DNA from: Nocardioides sp.
GTDB lineage: Bacteria > Actinomycetota > Actinomycetes > Propionibacteriales > Nocardioidaceae
DNA: 64,000 nucleotides
Assembly (NCBI RefSeq): GCF_029937575.1
Contig: NZ_JAPYPS010000015.1
Location: forward strand, 1-64,000
Direction: 5' to 3'
Below the pieces are notes generated by a model. The model made no database searches and was not told where the DNA came from. It saw nothing but the letters and a program-made list of their open reading frames with translations. Position numbers and translations under genes: made by a program. Shown piece by piece: positions 18,182-25,447 of the stretch (positions within the stretch are counted from its first letter, which is position 1; each line of letters opens with the position of its first letter).

Positions 18182-18939
18182 TGGAGTTCTTTCTCAGCGC
18201 GCTGCGCTGGATCTTCGACCCCGACAACTGGCAGCCGGGCAGCCTCAGCCCGCTGCCGATCCAGGACCGACTCGTCGAGCACCTGCAGTACACCGCGGTC
18301 TCGGTCGTGATCGCAGCCCTGATCGCCCTGCCACTCGGCTTCTACATCGGCCACACCGGCCGTGGCCGCCAGTTCGTCATCGGGTTCACCGGCGCGATGC
18401 GCGCCCTGCCCACCCTGGGCCTCCTCTACTTCCTGCTGATGGTCTTCGGCTACTGGCTCTCCTTCGACACCGCACCGATCGTCGGGGCCACCATCTCCTT
18501 CGTCATCCTGGCGATCCCGTCGATGCTGGCCGGCGCCTACGCCGGGCTGGAGTCCGTCGACCGTCAGACGATCGATGCCGCACGCGCCAACGGCATGACC
18601 GAGATGCAGATCCTCACCAAGGTCGAGATCCCGCTGGCCCTGCCCCTCATCATCGGCGGCCTGCGGGCCGCCACCCTGCAGGTGATCGCGACCGTGACGA
18701 TCGCCTCGTACGCCGGACTCGGCGGCCTCGGTCGCATCATCACCAGCGGGATCGGTCTCAACGACTACGACCGCATCCTCGGCGGCGCCCTCCTGGTCAC
18801 CGCCCTCGCCCTTCTGGTCGACGGGCTCTTCGCCCTCGCCCAGCGACTCACGGCCCGTCCGGGAGTCACCGAGCAACGCCCCGCGGCACGGCGCCGCACC
18901 AGTCGGTCACCACGGCCGCGCACGTCAGAGCACGTGTGA
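18181..18939 (+). CDS. Osmoprotectant ABC transporter permease 2
   Basis: 252 aa, second membrane subunit. EAA-type loop DAARANGMTEMQILTKVEIP, and AMRALPTLGLLYFLL as in OpuCD-like permeases. The start codon overlaps the TGA of permease 1 by one base (TGATG). The C-terminal 25 residues are Arg/Thr/Ser-rich and cytoplasmic. The order ATPase-permease-permease-binding protein differs from the A-B-C-D order of Bacillus opuC. Confidence 0.88.
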   Translation: MEFFLSALRWIFDPDNWQPGSLSPLPIQDRLVEHLQYTAVSVVIAALIALPLGFYIGHTGRGRQFVIGFTGAMRALPTLGLLYFLLMVFGYWLSFDTAPIVGATISFVILAIPSMLAGAYAGLESVDRQTIDAARANGMTEMQILTKVEIPLALPLIIGGLRAATLQVIATVTIASYAGLGGLGRIITSGIGLNDYDRILGGALLVTALALLVDGLFALAQRLTARPGVTEQRPAARRRTSRSPRPRTSEHV

Positions 18940-18958
18940 CACGAAGGGAACCATCACC

Positions 18959-19906
18959 ATGCGCAACTCCACTCCTCGGCGCCTCACCGCGGCTGCCGCC
19001 GCGGTCGGCCTCGCCGCCGCCCTGGCCGCCTGTGCCTCCGACGACCCGACCGCCAGCGACCCCGCCGGCAGCGGCGAGGGCGACGGCAGCGGCGCGGGTG
19101 GCTCGGTCACCATCGGGTCCTTCGCCTTCCCCGAGAGCGAGATCCTCGGCGAGATCTACTCCCAGGCACTCGAGAACGGCGGCTTCGACGTCACCGAGCG
19201 CTTCAACATCGGCCCGCGCCAGCAGACGATCCCGGCACTGCAGGACGGCTCGATCAACCTGATCCCCGAGTACAACGGCAACCTGCTCGCCTTCTACGAC
19301 ACCGAGTACACCGAGCGCACCACCGGCGACGTCGACGACGCGCTCGTCGATGCCGTCGCGGCCGACGACCTGGTGGTCTACGCCTCGGCGGCAGCCGAGG
19401 ACAAGGACGCCTACGTCGTGACCCGCGCGACCGCCGAGGCCAACGATCTCACCTCGATCGGTGACCTGTCGGCGCTCGAGCCGTTCACGCTGGGCGCCAA
19501 CCCGCAGTTCGGCGAGCTCGGCTACGGCATCCCCGGCCTGGCCAGCGTGTACGGCGTCGAGGACGTGAAGTTCCGCCCGATCGAGGACTTCGGCGGGCCG
19601 GACACGGTCAAGGCCCTGGTCGACGACTCCGTGCAGGTGGCCGACATCTACACCACCTCGCCGGCCCTGGTCGCCGAGGACCTCGTCGTCCTGGAGGACC
19701 CGGAGAACCTGATCTCCTCGCAGAACATCATCCCGCTGCTCTCCGCGGACATCGACACCCCGGACCTGGAGGCCATCCTCGACGAGGTCTCGGCCGCGCT
19801 CGACACCGAGGACCTGATCGCCCTGCGCGACCGGGTCGAGGGTGACGAGAAGGCGTCGGCCGAGCAGGCGGCGACCGACTGGCTGACGGAGAACGGCCTG
19901 ATCTGA
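18959..19906 (+). CDS. Osmoprotectant-binding lipoprotein (OpuAC/QAT family)
   Basis: 315 aa. Signal peptide with lipobox LAAC at about residues 23-26, then a Ser/Gly/Asp linker, then the binding domain starting SVTIGSFAFPESEILGEIYSQ. It binds the osmolyte outside the membrane and delivers it to the two permeases. ATG 18959 has AAGGGAA upstream, 19 bp after permease 2. The motif NLIPEYNGNLLAFY is typical of the family. Repeat copy C starts directly after the stop. Confidence 0.9.
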   Translation: MRNSTPRRLTAAAAAVGLAAALAACASDDPTASDPAGSGEGDGSGAGGSVTIGSFAFPESEILGEIYSQALENGGFDVTERFNIGPRQQTIPALQDGSINLIPEYNGNLLAFYDTEYTERTTGDVDDALVDAVAADDLVVYASAAAEDKDAYVVTRATAEANDLTSIGDLSALEPFTLGANPQFGELGYGIPGLASVYGVEDVKFRPIEDFGGPDTVKALVDDSVQVADIYTTSPALVAEDLVVLEDPENLISSQNIIPLLSADIDTPDLEAILDEVSAALDTEDLIALRDRVEGDEKASAEQAATDWLTENGLI

Positions 19907-20017
19907 GGTCGCAGACGGATCGCGAGGAACGAACGAGACGTCGTGGCGACCGAAGATTGAGCAAGCGACACGGCTGAGGCACGAAGCCGTGCGAGCGCGT
20001 CGAAATCCGGTGACCTG
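19907..20017 (+). repeat. Dispersed hairpin repeat, copy C
   Basis: Loop GAGGAACGA (19924-19932) sits inside an outer stem GGTCGC (19907-19912) with GCGACC (19946-19951). The second hairpin is CACGGCT (19969-19975) with AGCCGTG (19985-19991) around GAGGCACGA. The flanks GATTGAGCAAGCGA and GTCGAAATCCGGTGACCTG nearly match copy B. Lies between convergent genes. Confidence 0.75.
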
Positions 20018-20053
20018 GCAAGCGACAGGAGGAGACGCCTGTCAGGTCACCGG
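20007..20053. terminator. Nested stem-loop between convergent genes
   Basis: CCGGTGACCT (20007-20016) pairs with AGGTCACCGG (20044-20053); inside it GACAGG (20024-20029) pairs with CCTGTC (20038-20043). One arm is the end of repeat C, the other the last codons of the GNAT gene. It serves both strands. Confidence 0.65.
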
Positions 20054-21172
20054 TACGTCCCTGTGCCAGGACTGCGTGACGTACTTCGTCTTCCAGCCCA
20101 TGGACGAGTAGAGGTTGTCGGCGCCGGTCGACGAGTCGGCGTCGACCTCGAGGCCGACGCGGTCGCGGCCACGTGAGGCGGCATCGGCGATGATCGTGCG
20201 GAGCAGGCCCTTGGCCACGCCGCGGCCACGGGCGGCCTTGACGACGCCGATGTAGGAGACGTAGGAGCCGTCGGGGCTCCCTCCGCCACCCTCCGACAGC
20301 GTGCCGACCAACGCGCCGGCCGGGATCGGCTTCTCGCCCTCGGGCACGTCGACGATCTCCGCCAGCCACCACTGGTCCCAGCGGTGGCCCGGGTCCTCGC
20401 GCAGCCGGAAGACGAACTCGTCGAAGGTCTCCTCCCACGAGTTGAAGTGGTCGAGGAAGGCCTCTTCCAGGATGTCGTGGACGTCGCGCAGGTCGTCCTC
20501 GTCCGGCAGCCCGGTGCCGGCGCGCCGTACCTTGCGGAAGCGCACGCCGCGCGCCTCCCACAGGTCCGGGGACTCGACCAGCTCGACCTCGTCGGGCTCC
20601 ACCGGTCGGTTCATCTGCCACCACGTGCGGACCTGCTCGAAGCCTCCGGCGCCGAGCCACGTGGCCTGGCGCTCGTCGCCCTCGAAGGCTCCGGTGTCGA
20701 TCTGCTGGACGTCGAGCCCGCGGGCGCCACCGAGGACCTTGGCCTGCTCGACCGCCCAGTCGATGAGCACGTCGGAGCAGGCCCGAGCGAGCCGGTCGGG
20801 AAGATCGCGCTCGACCACGTGGACGAACAGCATCCGGCCGCCGGCGCGGTCGTGGACACTGCCCCAGGCGCGGATCTCTCCGCGCTCGTCGCGCACGACG
20901 ACGTTCTCGCGGGTCAGCAGGCCCTGGGCGGAGACCTCGACGAGCACGTCGTCCACGCTCGCCCCGGCCCACCCGCGGCCGTGCCGCTCGTGGGCGCGGA
21001 GCAGGTGCGTCAGCCGCGCCAGGTCGGCCAGGTTGGCCGGGTCGGGGGTGTCGATGCTCCAGTCGTCGGCGAGCGCCGCGGGGGGCTCGACGTCGAGCTC
21101 CTCGAGATCACTCTCGAACCGAGAGTCCTCCGGCACCTGCACCCGCCACTGCTGTCGTTCGTCTCCAACCAC
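20042..21172 (-). CDS. Two-domain GNAT acetyltransferase
   Basis: 376 aa with two GNAT modules. The C-terminal one has the acetyl-CoA loop in YIGVVKAARGRGVAKGLL (RGRGVA); the N-terminal one is degenerate (GGRMLFVHVVERDLPDRLA). The double arrangement recalls mycothiol synthase MshD, but length and motifs differ and I do not claim that role. GTG 21172 is chosen from a TACGGT hexamer 7 nt upstream; the open frame running to 22027 is antisense noise. Substrate unknown. Confidence 0.78.
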   Translation of the reverse strand: MVGDERQQWRVQVPEDSRFESDLEELDVEPPAALADDWSIDTPDPANLADLARLTHLLRAHERHGRGWAGASVDDVLVEVSAQGLLTRENVVVRDERGEIRAWGSVHDRAGGRMLFVHVVERDLPDRLARACSDVLIDWAVEQAKVLGGARGLDVQQIDTGAFEGDERQATWLGAGGFEQVRTWWQMNRPVEPDEVELVESPDLWEARGVRFRKVRRAGTGLPDEDDLRDVHDILEEAFLDHFNSWEETFDEFVFRLREDPGHRWDQWWLAEIVDVPEGEKPIPAGALVGTLSEGGGGSPDGSYVSYIGVVKAARGRGVAKGLLRTIIADAASRGRDRVGLEVDADSSTGADNLYSSMGWKTKYVTQSWHRDVPVT

Positions 21173-21179
21173 GGACCCC

Positions 21180-21185
21180 ACCGTA
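21180..21185 (-). promoter_or_regulatory. -10 hexamer TACGGT, leaderless layout
   Basis: TACGGT ends 7 nt before GTG 21172 of the GNAT gene. Confidence 0.5.
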
Positions 21186-21234
21186 CCGTCCGCGACCTGT
21201 CGCTCCGGTGGGGTCGTCCGGAAGGACGGTGGTC

Positions 21235-21822
21235 TCAGGCGTGCTTGCGGGTCGGCGCGCCCTGGCCGGCGCGCCACTCGGAGATCACGACGTCCAGCTC
21301 CTGCTCGAGCTCGGCGACCCGCACGATCGCGAGAGCGGCCCGCTCCTCGGCGTCGTCGCGGCTGCGCGAGAGCCGGTCGCGCTCGGCGGTCAGGCGACGG
21401 GTGCCGTTGCGCTCGGAGTCCAGGTCGCGACGCGCCTGGGCCAGCTCTGCAGCAGCCTCGGAGAGTCGCTCCTCGAGCCGGGAGATCGTCGCCTGGTGGC
21501 GGGTGATGCGACCGCTGGTCTCGGCGACGTAGATCGCCTGCTCGGCCTGCCGCTCCTCGGCGAGGCGGCGGTAGGCCTGGGCCTGCTCGGCGCGGTCGCG
21601 CCCGGCGTCGCGACGGGAGTCGACGACCTCGGCGTAGGTGATGCGGACTGCGGCCGCACCCAGGGCGGTGGCCGCGATCCCGGCGAGGACCGTGAGCACC
21701 AGCGAACCCGTCAGGGCAGCTGCAGCGACCACCACGCCCGCACCGAGGATGAGGAGGGAGGCCGTGAGGAGCCGGGTGGAGCGTTGACGACGACGGGAAG
21801 GCCGTGCAGACGGGGAAGTCAT
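21235..21822 (-). CDS. Two-helix membrane protein with long coiled coil
   Basis: 195 aa. A basic N-terminus (SRRRQRSTR), two close hydrophobic helices (about residues 17-58), then a cytoplasmic coiled coil of about 110 residues rich in Arg, Glu and Ala (RLEERLSEAAAELAQARRDL). It has the same position as M. tuberculosis Rv3604c, between DUF3180 and the DUF2520 gene, so it is probably its counterpart (inference from position). Function unknown; a scaffold role is possible. ATG 21822 follows TAGTTT by 6 nt. Confidence 0.82.
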   Translation of the reverse strand: MTSPSARPSRRRQRSTRLLTASLLILGAGVVVAAAALTGSLVLTVLAGIAATALGAAAVRITYAEVVDSRRDAGRDRAEQAQAYRRLAEERQAEQAIYVAETSGRITRHQATISRLEERLSEAAAELAQARRDLDSERNGTRRLTAERDRLSRSRDDAEERAALAIVRVAELEQELDVVISEWRAGQGAPTRKHA

Positions 21823-21828
21823 GGAGCC

Positions 21829-21834
21829 AAACTA
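21829..21834 (-). promoter_or_regulatory. -10 hexamer TAGTTT, overlapping the DUF3180 stop
   Basis: TAGTTT ends 6 nt before ATG 21822. Its TAG (21834-21832) is the stop codon of the upstream DUF3180 gene. Confidence 0.6.
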
Positions 21835-22296
21835 ATCGGCTGAACCGTCCCGACGGACGCGACACGCACGCTCGAGGAGCAGGGAGACGATCACCACCAG
21901 CGCGCCGGCCGCGGCCGCGACCAGCGACCGTCCGAGCCGCTGGTCGGCCAGCTCGGCGCCGTCCCCGACCCAGCTGAGCGCGTAGCCCAGGTAGCCGCCA
22001 CCCACCAGGGAGCCCACGATGGCGCACGCGCGGGCCAGCACCAGGCGGTTGAAGGCGTGCTGCGGGTCGAGTCGCTCACGACGCGTGTGCACGACCCGCC
22101 AGGTCGCCCACGCAGCCGCCCCCACGATGGCGGCGACCAGCAGCAGGAGCACCGGCTGGGTCCAGGTGATGACCGGGGGCGTGCCGCTGCGATCCGTCAG
22201 CGGGTGCACCAACCAGCCGGCCGCCAGCCCCACGATCGCCCAGATCGCGAGGACCGCGCCCGAGGTCGGTCGCAGGGAGCCCTGGTCGTCGCTCAC
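21832..22296 (-). CDS. DUF3180 family membrane protein
   Basis: 154 aa, four predicted helices (for instance SGAVLAIWAIVGLAAGWL and PVLLLLVAAIVGAAAW). The cytoplasmic loop RLDPQHAFNRLVLARACA is the conserved part of the DUF3180 family, which follows folK in actinobacteria (Rv3605c in M. tuberculosis). Function unknown. GTG 22296, 29 bp after the folK stop, so part of the fol operon. Confidence 0.85.
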   Translation of the reverse strand: MSDDQGSLRPTSGAVLAIWAIVGLAAGWLVHPLTDRSGTPPVITWTQPVLLLLVAAIVGAAAWATWRVVHTRRERLDPQHAFNRLVLARACAIVGSLVGGGYLGYALSWVGDGAELADQRLGRSLVAAAAGALVVIVSLLLERACRVRRDGSAD

Positions 22297-22325
22297 GACA
22301 TGCCGGCAGCCGTCGGGGCCGTGCG

Positions 22326-22895
22326 TCAGTTGACGTCGAGCTCGAGGTCCTCGCGCAAGGTGATCGCGTCGAGGCCCAGGTTGGCCAGCAGGTCGGCCAC
22401 CAGCCCGAAGCCCGGGAGCTCGGCGTCGGGCTCCAGGTCGAACCATGGCTTGAGCACGAACGCGCGCTCGGCGGCGCGGGGGTGCGGCAGGCGCAACGCC
22501 TCGGTGTCGCTGCGTCGGTCACCGACGACGATGAGGTCGACGTCCAGCGTGCGCGGGGAGTTGGGGACGTCGCTGCGCTCGCGGTCGAAGGCGTCCTCGA
22601 CGGCCAGCGCCCGGTCCATCAGTCGGTTGGCGGCCAGCGTGGTGTCGGCCAGCACGACGGCGTTGAGGAAATTCTCCGAGCCGGGCGGGCAGTCGACGGG
22701 CTCGGTCTCGTAGATCGGCGAGACCCCGGTGACCCAGACGTCGGGGGTGTCGGCGATCGCGTCGACCGCGCCCTGCAGGGTGGCCAGGCGCTCGCCCAGG
22801 TTGGAGCCGAGCGCGATCACGACCCGGCGGATCGGACGCATCTCCCCCGTCAGGGTGTCGGCGTCGACGATGTAGGGGTTGGGGGTCTCAGTCAC
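22326..22895 (-). CDS. folK: HPPK pyrophosphokinase FolK
   Basis: Transfers pyrophosphate from ATP to 6-hydroxymethyl-dihydropterin. 189 aa. VVIALGSNLGER at the fold start, SPIYETEPVDCPPGSENFLNA in the pterin site, and PRTLDVDLIVVGD ... LPHPRAAERAFVL, the Mg-ATP and HPPK signature. GTG 22895 overlaps the end of folB by 8 bp; a start at the Met before RPIRR would trim 18 residues. Confidence 0.95.
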   Translation of the reverse strand: MTETPNPYIVDADTLTGEMRPIRRVVIALGSNLGERLATLQGAVDAIADTPDVWVTGVSPIYETEPVDCPPGSENFLNAVVLADTTLAANRLMDRALAVEDAFDRERSDVPNSPRTLDVDLIVVGDRRSDTEALRLPHPRAAERAFVLKPWFDLEPDAELPGFGLVADLLANLGLDAITLREDLELDVN

Positions 22896-23262
22896 GGGTG
22901 CCCTCTTGCTCTCGGGTGATCGTCAGCGTCACGTCTGCGAACGTGGCGTCGATGGGGGCGTCCGGCTTGTGAACGCTCACCCGAGCCCATTCAACACGAC
23001 CGTCGGTGAGGCAGACGGACGCGATCCGCTGGGCAAGGGTCTCGATCAGGTCGACCGGATCATTCTCCACGGCGGCTTTCACCGAGGTCACGAGACTCCC
23101 GTAGTCCACGGTGTCGCGCAAGTCGTCGCTGGCGGCCGCGGGCGACGTGTCGATGCCGAGCACGAGGTCGATCACGAACGTCTGCCCGTCGCGCTTCTCG
23201 GAGTCGAAGACCCCGTGGTGCCCGAAGCACTCGATGCCGAGGACGGCGAGCTCGTCCGTCAC
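22888..23262 (-). CDS. folB: Dihydroneopterin aldolase FolB
   Basis: Cleaves dihydroneopterin to hydroxymethyl-dihydropterin and glycolaldehyde. 124 aa. Family motifs: GIECFGHHGVFDSEKRDGQ, DTVDYGSL and SVHKPDAPI with the catalytic Lys. GTG 23262 gives a GTGA overlap with the folP stop; a longer start at 23274 is less likely. Confidence 0.95.
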   Translation of the reverse strand: MTDELAVLGIECFGHHGVFDSEKRDGQTFVIDLVLGIDTSPAAASDDLRDTVDYGSLVTSVKAAVENDPVDLIETLAQRIASVCLTDGRVEWARVSVHKPDAPIDATFADVTLTITREQEGTRD

Positions 23263-24215
23263 GTCTGCTCCCACACGCTCAGCACATCACGAGCGCCCCG
23301 AACGTCGTGCACCCGGACCCCCCAGACGCCGCGCTGGGCGAGCAGCAGGGTCAGCGCGTGCCCGGCGACCTCGCGCCCGCCGACCTCGCGCGGCGCCCCG
23401 TCCTCCCCCGCCAGCAGAACTCCCAGGAACGACTTGCGGCTCGCACCGACGAGGAACGGGAACCCCATGGCGCTCAGGTCGCCGCCGGGAGCCAGAGCCC
23501 GCAGCAGCTCCCAGTTGTGCTCCGGGCGCTTGGCGAAGCCGAGGCCGGGGTCCAGGACGATCCGGTGCTCGGCGATCCCGGCCGCGAGCAGGTCCTCGAC
23601 GCGGGCGGCGAGCTCGCGGCGCACTCCCCCGACGACACCGCCCGGCCCGTCGTACGTCGTCATCTGGGCCATCCGGTCGGCATGGGCACGCCAGTGCATC
23701 GCGACGTACGTCGCGCCCGCGGCGGCGGTGACCGCCAGGATCTCGGGGTCGGCCAGCCCCCCGGAGACGTCGTTGACGATGGTGGCCCCTGCGGCGAGCG
23801 CCTCGGCGGCCACCTCGGCGCGCATCGTGTCGACCGAGACGACCGCGCCGTCGCCGGCGAGGGTCGCGATCACCGGCACCACCCGGTCGAGCTCCTCGCG
23901 CACCAGTGGCCGCGTCGCCCCCGGGCGGGTGGACTCGCCGCCGATGTCGAGCACGTCGGCACCGTCGGCCACCAGGGACCGGCCGTGGGCGACTGCCGCG
24001 TCGGTGTCGGCGTACCGACCCCCGTCGGAGAACGAGTCGGGCGTGACGTTGACGACCCCCATCACGACCGGCGCGCCTGCCCGGCGGCGGGAACCGGCAC
24101 GCGAGCCGTCGTGGGCTCGGTGGGTGCCGGAAGCGCCCCGCGTCCCGTGGGTCCTGTCCACCTGCGGATCCAGCCCCTCGGTCGACAGCACGAGCTCGTC
24201 AGTCTCGCCTCTCAC
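23259..24215 (-). CDS. folP: Dihydropteroate synthase FolP
   Basis: Joins p-aminobenzoate to the pterin pyrophosphate; the sulfonamide target. The TIM barrel is seen in MGVVNVTPDSFSDGG, DIGGESTRPGA, NDVSGG, LDPGLGFAK and LVGASRKSFLG. 318 aa because about 48 poorly conserved residues (Arg/Gly/Ser-rich) precede the barrel; GTG 24215 has GAGG upstream, but a later start cannot be excluded. In the usual actinobacterial order folE precedes it directly; here two exported-enzyme genes lie between. Confidence 0.95.
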   Translation of the reverse strand: MRGETDELVLSTEGLDPQVDRTHGTRGASGTHRAHDGSRAGSRRRAGAPVVMGVVNVTPDSFSDGGRYADTDAAVAHGRSLVADGADVLDIGGESTRPGATRPLVREELDRVVPVIATLAGDGAVVSVDTMRAEVAAEALAAGATIVNDVSGGLADPEILAVTAAAGATYVAMHWRAHADRMAQMTTYDGPGGVVGGVRRELAARVEDLLAAGIAEHRIVLDPGLGFAKRPEHNWELLRALAPGGDLSAMGFPFLVGASRKSFLGVLLAGEDGAPREVGGREVAGHALTLLLAQRGVWGVRVHDVRGARDVLSVWEQT

Positions 24216-24257
24216 GCCCGGCCTCGCAAGCCGCCGCCCTCCCGCTGCTCGCCAGGA

Positions 24258-25262
24258 TCAGGAGCGTTCGGTCACGTCCATGTCGGCCCACCCGATCAGC
24301 AGGTGGTGGTCGGAGGACGTCTTCACGACGCGCAGGCTGCGAAAGCCCCGAGCGGTCGTCCTGTTGGCCGAGAAGAAGATGTAGTCGACCTTGGCCCGAC
24401 GCCCGTCGCCGGTGACCTGACGGCAGCGGCAGTCGGGCCCGCCCAGTCGCTGCTTGGTCGCCTCGCGGAAGCGACCGACCCCGTCGAAGCGGTAGAGGTG
24501 GTTCATGGTGGCGCGCTGGGGCTCGGCGTTGAAGTCGCCACCGAGCACGACCAGGTCCTGCTTGCCGACCCAGGGGCCGGTGATCCGCCGCACCTCTCGG
24601 GCCTGCTTGGTGCGCACGATCAGCTCACGACGACCGGTCGGGGAGATCAGGTGCACCGAGCACGCCCGGTGCCGCACGATCGTCGTCCACGAGACGCACG
24701 CCAGACCGGTGCGGTCCGACTTCACGCGCTGGGTGGTGAACGTGTGGGTCGTCGGCAGGCCGACGCTCCCGCCGGTCCAGATGGCGACGTTGCCGACCTG
24801 TCGCCGGACCCCCAGCAGTCCGCTGTCCCGACTCGACCCCCGCATGCACTTGTCCCGCTCCCGCTCAGGCTTGTAGGCGACCGTCCAGGTCGGGTGCCGG
24901 CGGCGCAGCTGGTCGGCCTGCCACCAGCAGACCTCCTGGAGCAGGATCACCTCGGCCCCGGTCTTGCGGGCGGCCGTGAGCGCCCGGCTCATCGCGGCGG
25001 AGCGTTTCTCGATGTTGTGGTCGACGACGCGGATCCGGCGCAGGGCCGGGGAGAAGGACGGTTCAGCGCCCTGCGCCTGCGTTCGTCGTGCCGGCAGCTC
25101 GGCGCCCGACGTGGCTGCCGGGACCTCGGCAGCGACCTCAGCCGCAGCAGGAGCCGTCAGCGGGCCGGCCAGGACCACGGGGCCGGCGAGCGCGGCGAGA
25201 GCGCCCCACAGGGTTGCTACCGCCAATGCAGCGGACCGCGACGTCCCGGTTCGCACACCCAC
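24258..25262 (-). CDS. Exported endonuclease/exonuclease/phosphatase family protein
   Basis: 334 aa. Signal peptide at residues 1 to about 40, so secreted or surface-held. EEP motifs in order: VVDHNIEKR, VILLQEVCWW (metal Glu), GGDFNAEP, KVDYIFF and SSDHHLLIGW. This fold covers DNases, sphingomyelinases and inositol phosphatases; which one this is cannot be told. GTG 25262 has GAGGAG 8 nt upstream. It and the sulfatase interrupt the folE-folP pair. Confidence 0.83.
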   Translation of the reverse strand: MGVRTGTSRSAALAVATLWGALAALAGPVVLAGPLTAPAAAEVAAEVPAATSGAELPARRTQAQGAEPSFSPALRRIRVVDHNIEKRSAAMSRALTAARKTGAEVILLQEVCWWQADQLRRRHPTWTVAYKPERERDKCMRGSSRDSGLLGVRRQVGNVAIWTGGSVGLPTTHTFTTQRVKSDRTGLACVSWTTIVRHRACSVHLISPTGRRELIVRTKQAREVRRITGPWVGKQDLVVLGGDFNAEPQRATMNHLYRFDGVGRFREATKQRLGGPDCRCRQVTGDGRRAKVDYIFFSANRTTARGFRSLRVVKTSSDHHLLIGWADMDVTERS

Positions 25263-25407
25263 GCAGGCAACTCCTCATCCGCTCGACCGCCGCCACGGAC
25301 GCTAGCGCCCGAGGTGCCTCCGTGTCCGCAGACCGGTCAAGTCGACCCGTGACCGGGGTCACGCCCCCGGGGTCCGCGGGCGGACGGCGTCGTCGGGGAC
25401 GCCGGGG

Positions 25408-25447
25408 CTGGTCAGGGCTGGCCAGGGCTGGTCAGGGGTCGTCAGGG
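25408..25447. repeat. Four imperfect 10-bp repeats at the sulfatase stop
   Basis: CTGGTCAGGG, CTGGCCAGGG, CTGGTCAGGG, GTCGTCAGGG in register. The last copy overlaps the sulfatase stop codon (25442-25444). Confidence 0.8.

Noticed and set aside
20042..21172. Mycothiol synthase MshD
   Set aside because: Double GNAT fold agrees, but length and recognisable MshD motifs do not.
20042..22027. 661-codon frame covering the GNAT gene and beyond
   Set aside because: Beyond 21172 it crosses two real genes in another frame and reads as Arg/Pro/Gly noise.
22057..22713. Open frames opposite folK and DUF3180
   Set aside because: Low-complexity Arg/Ser products, no start signals.
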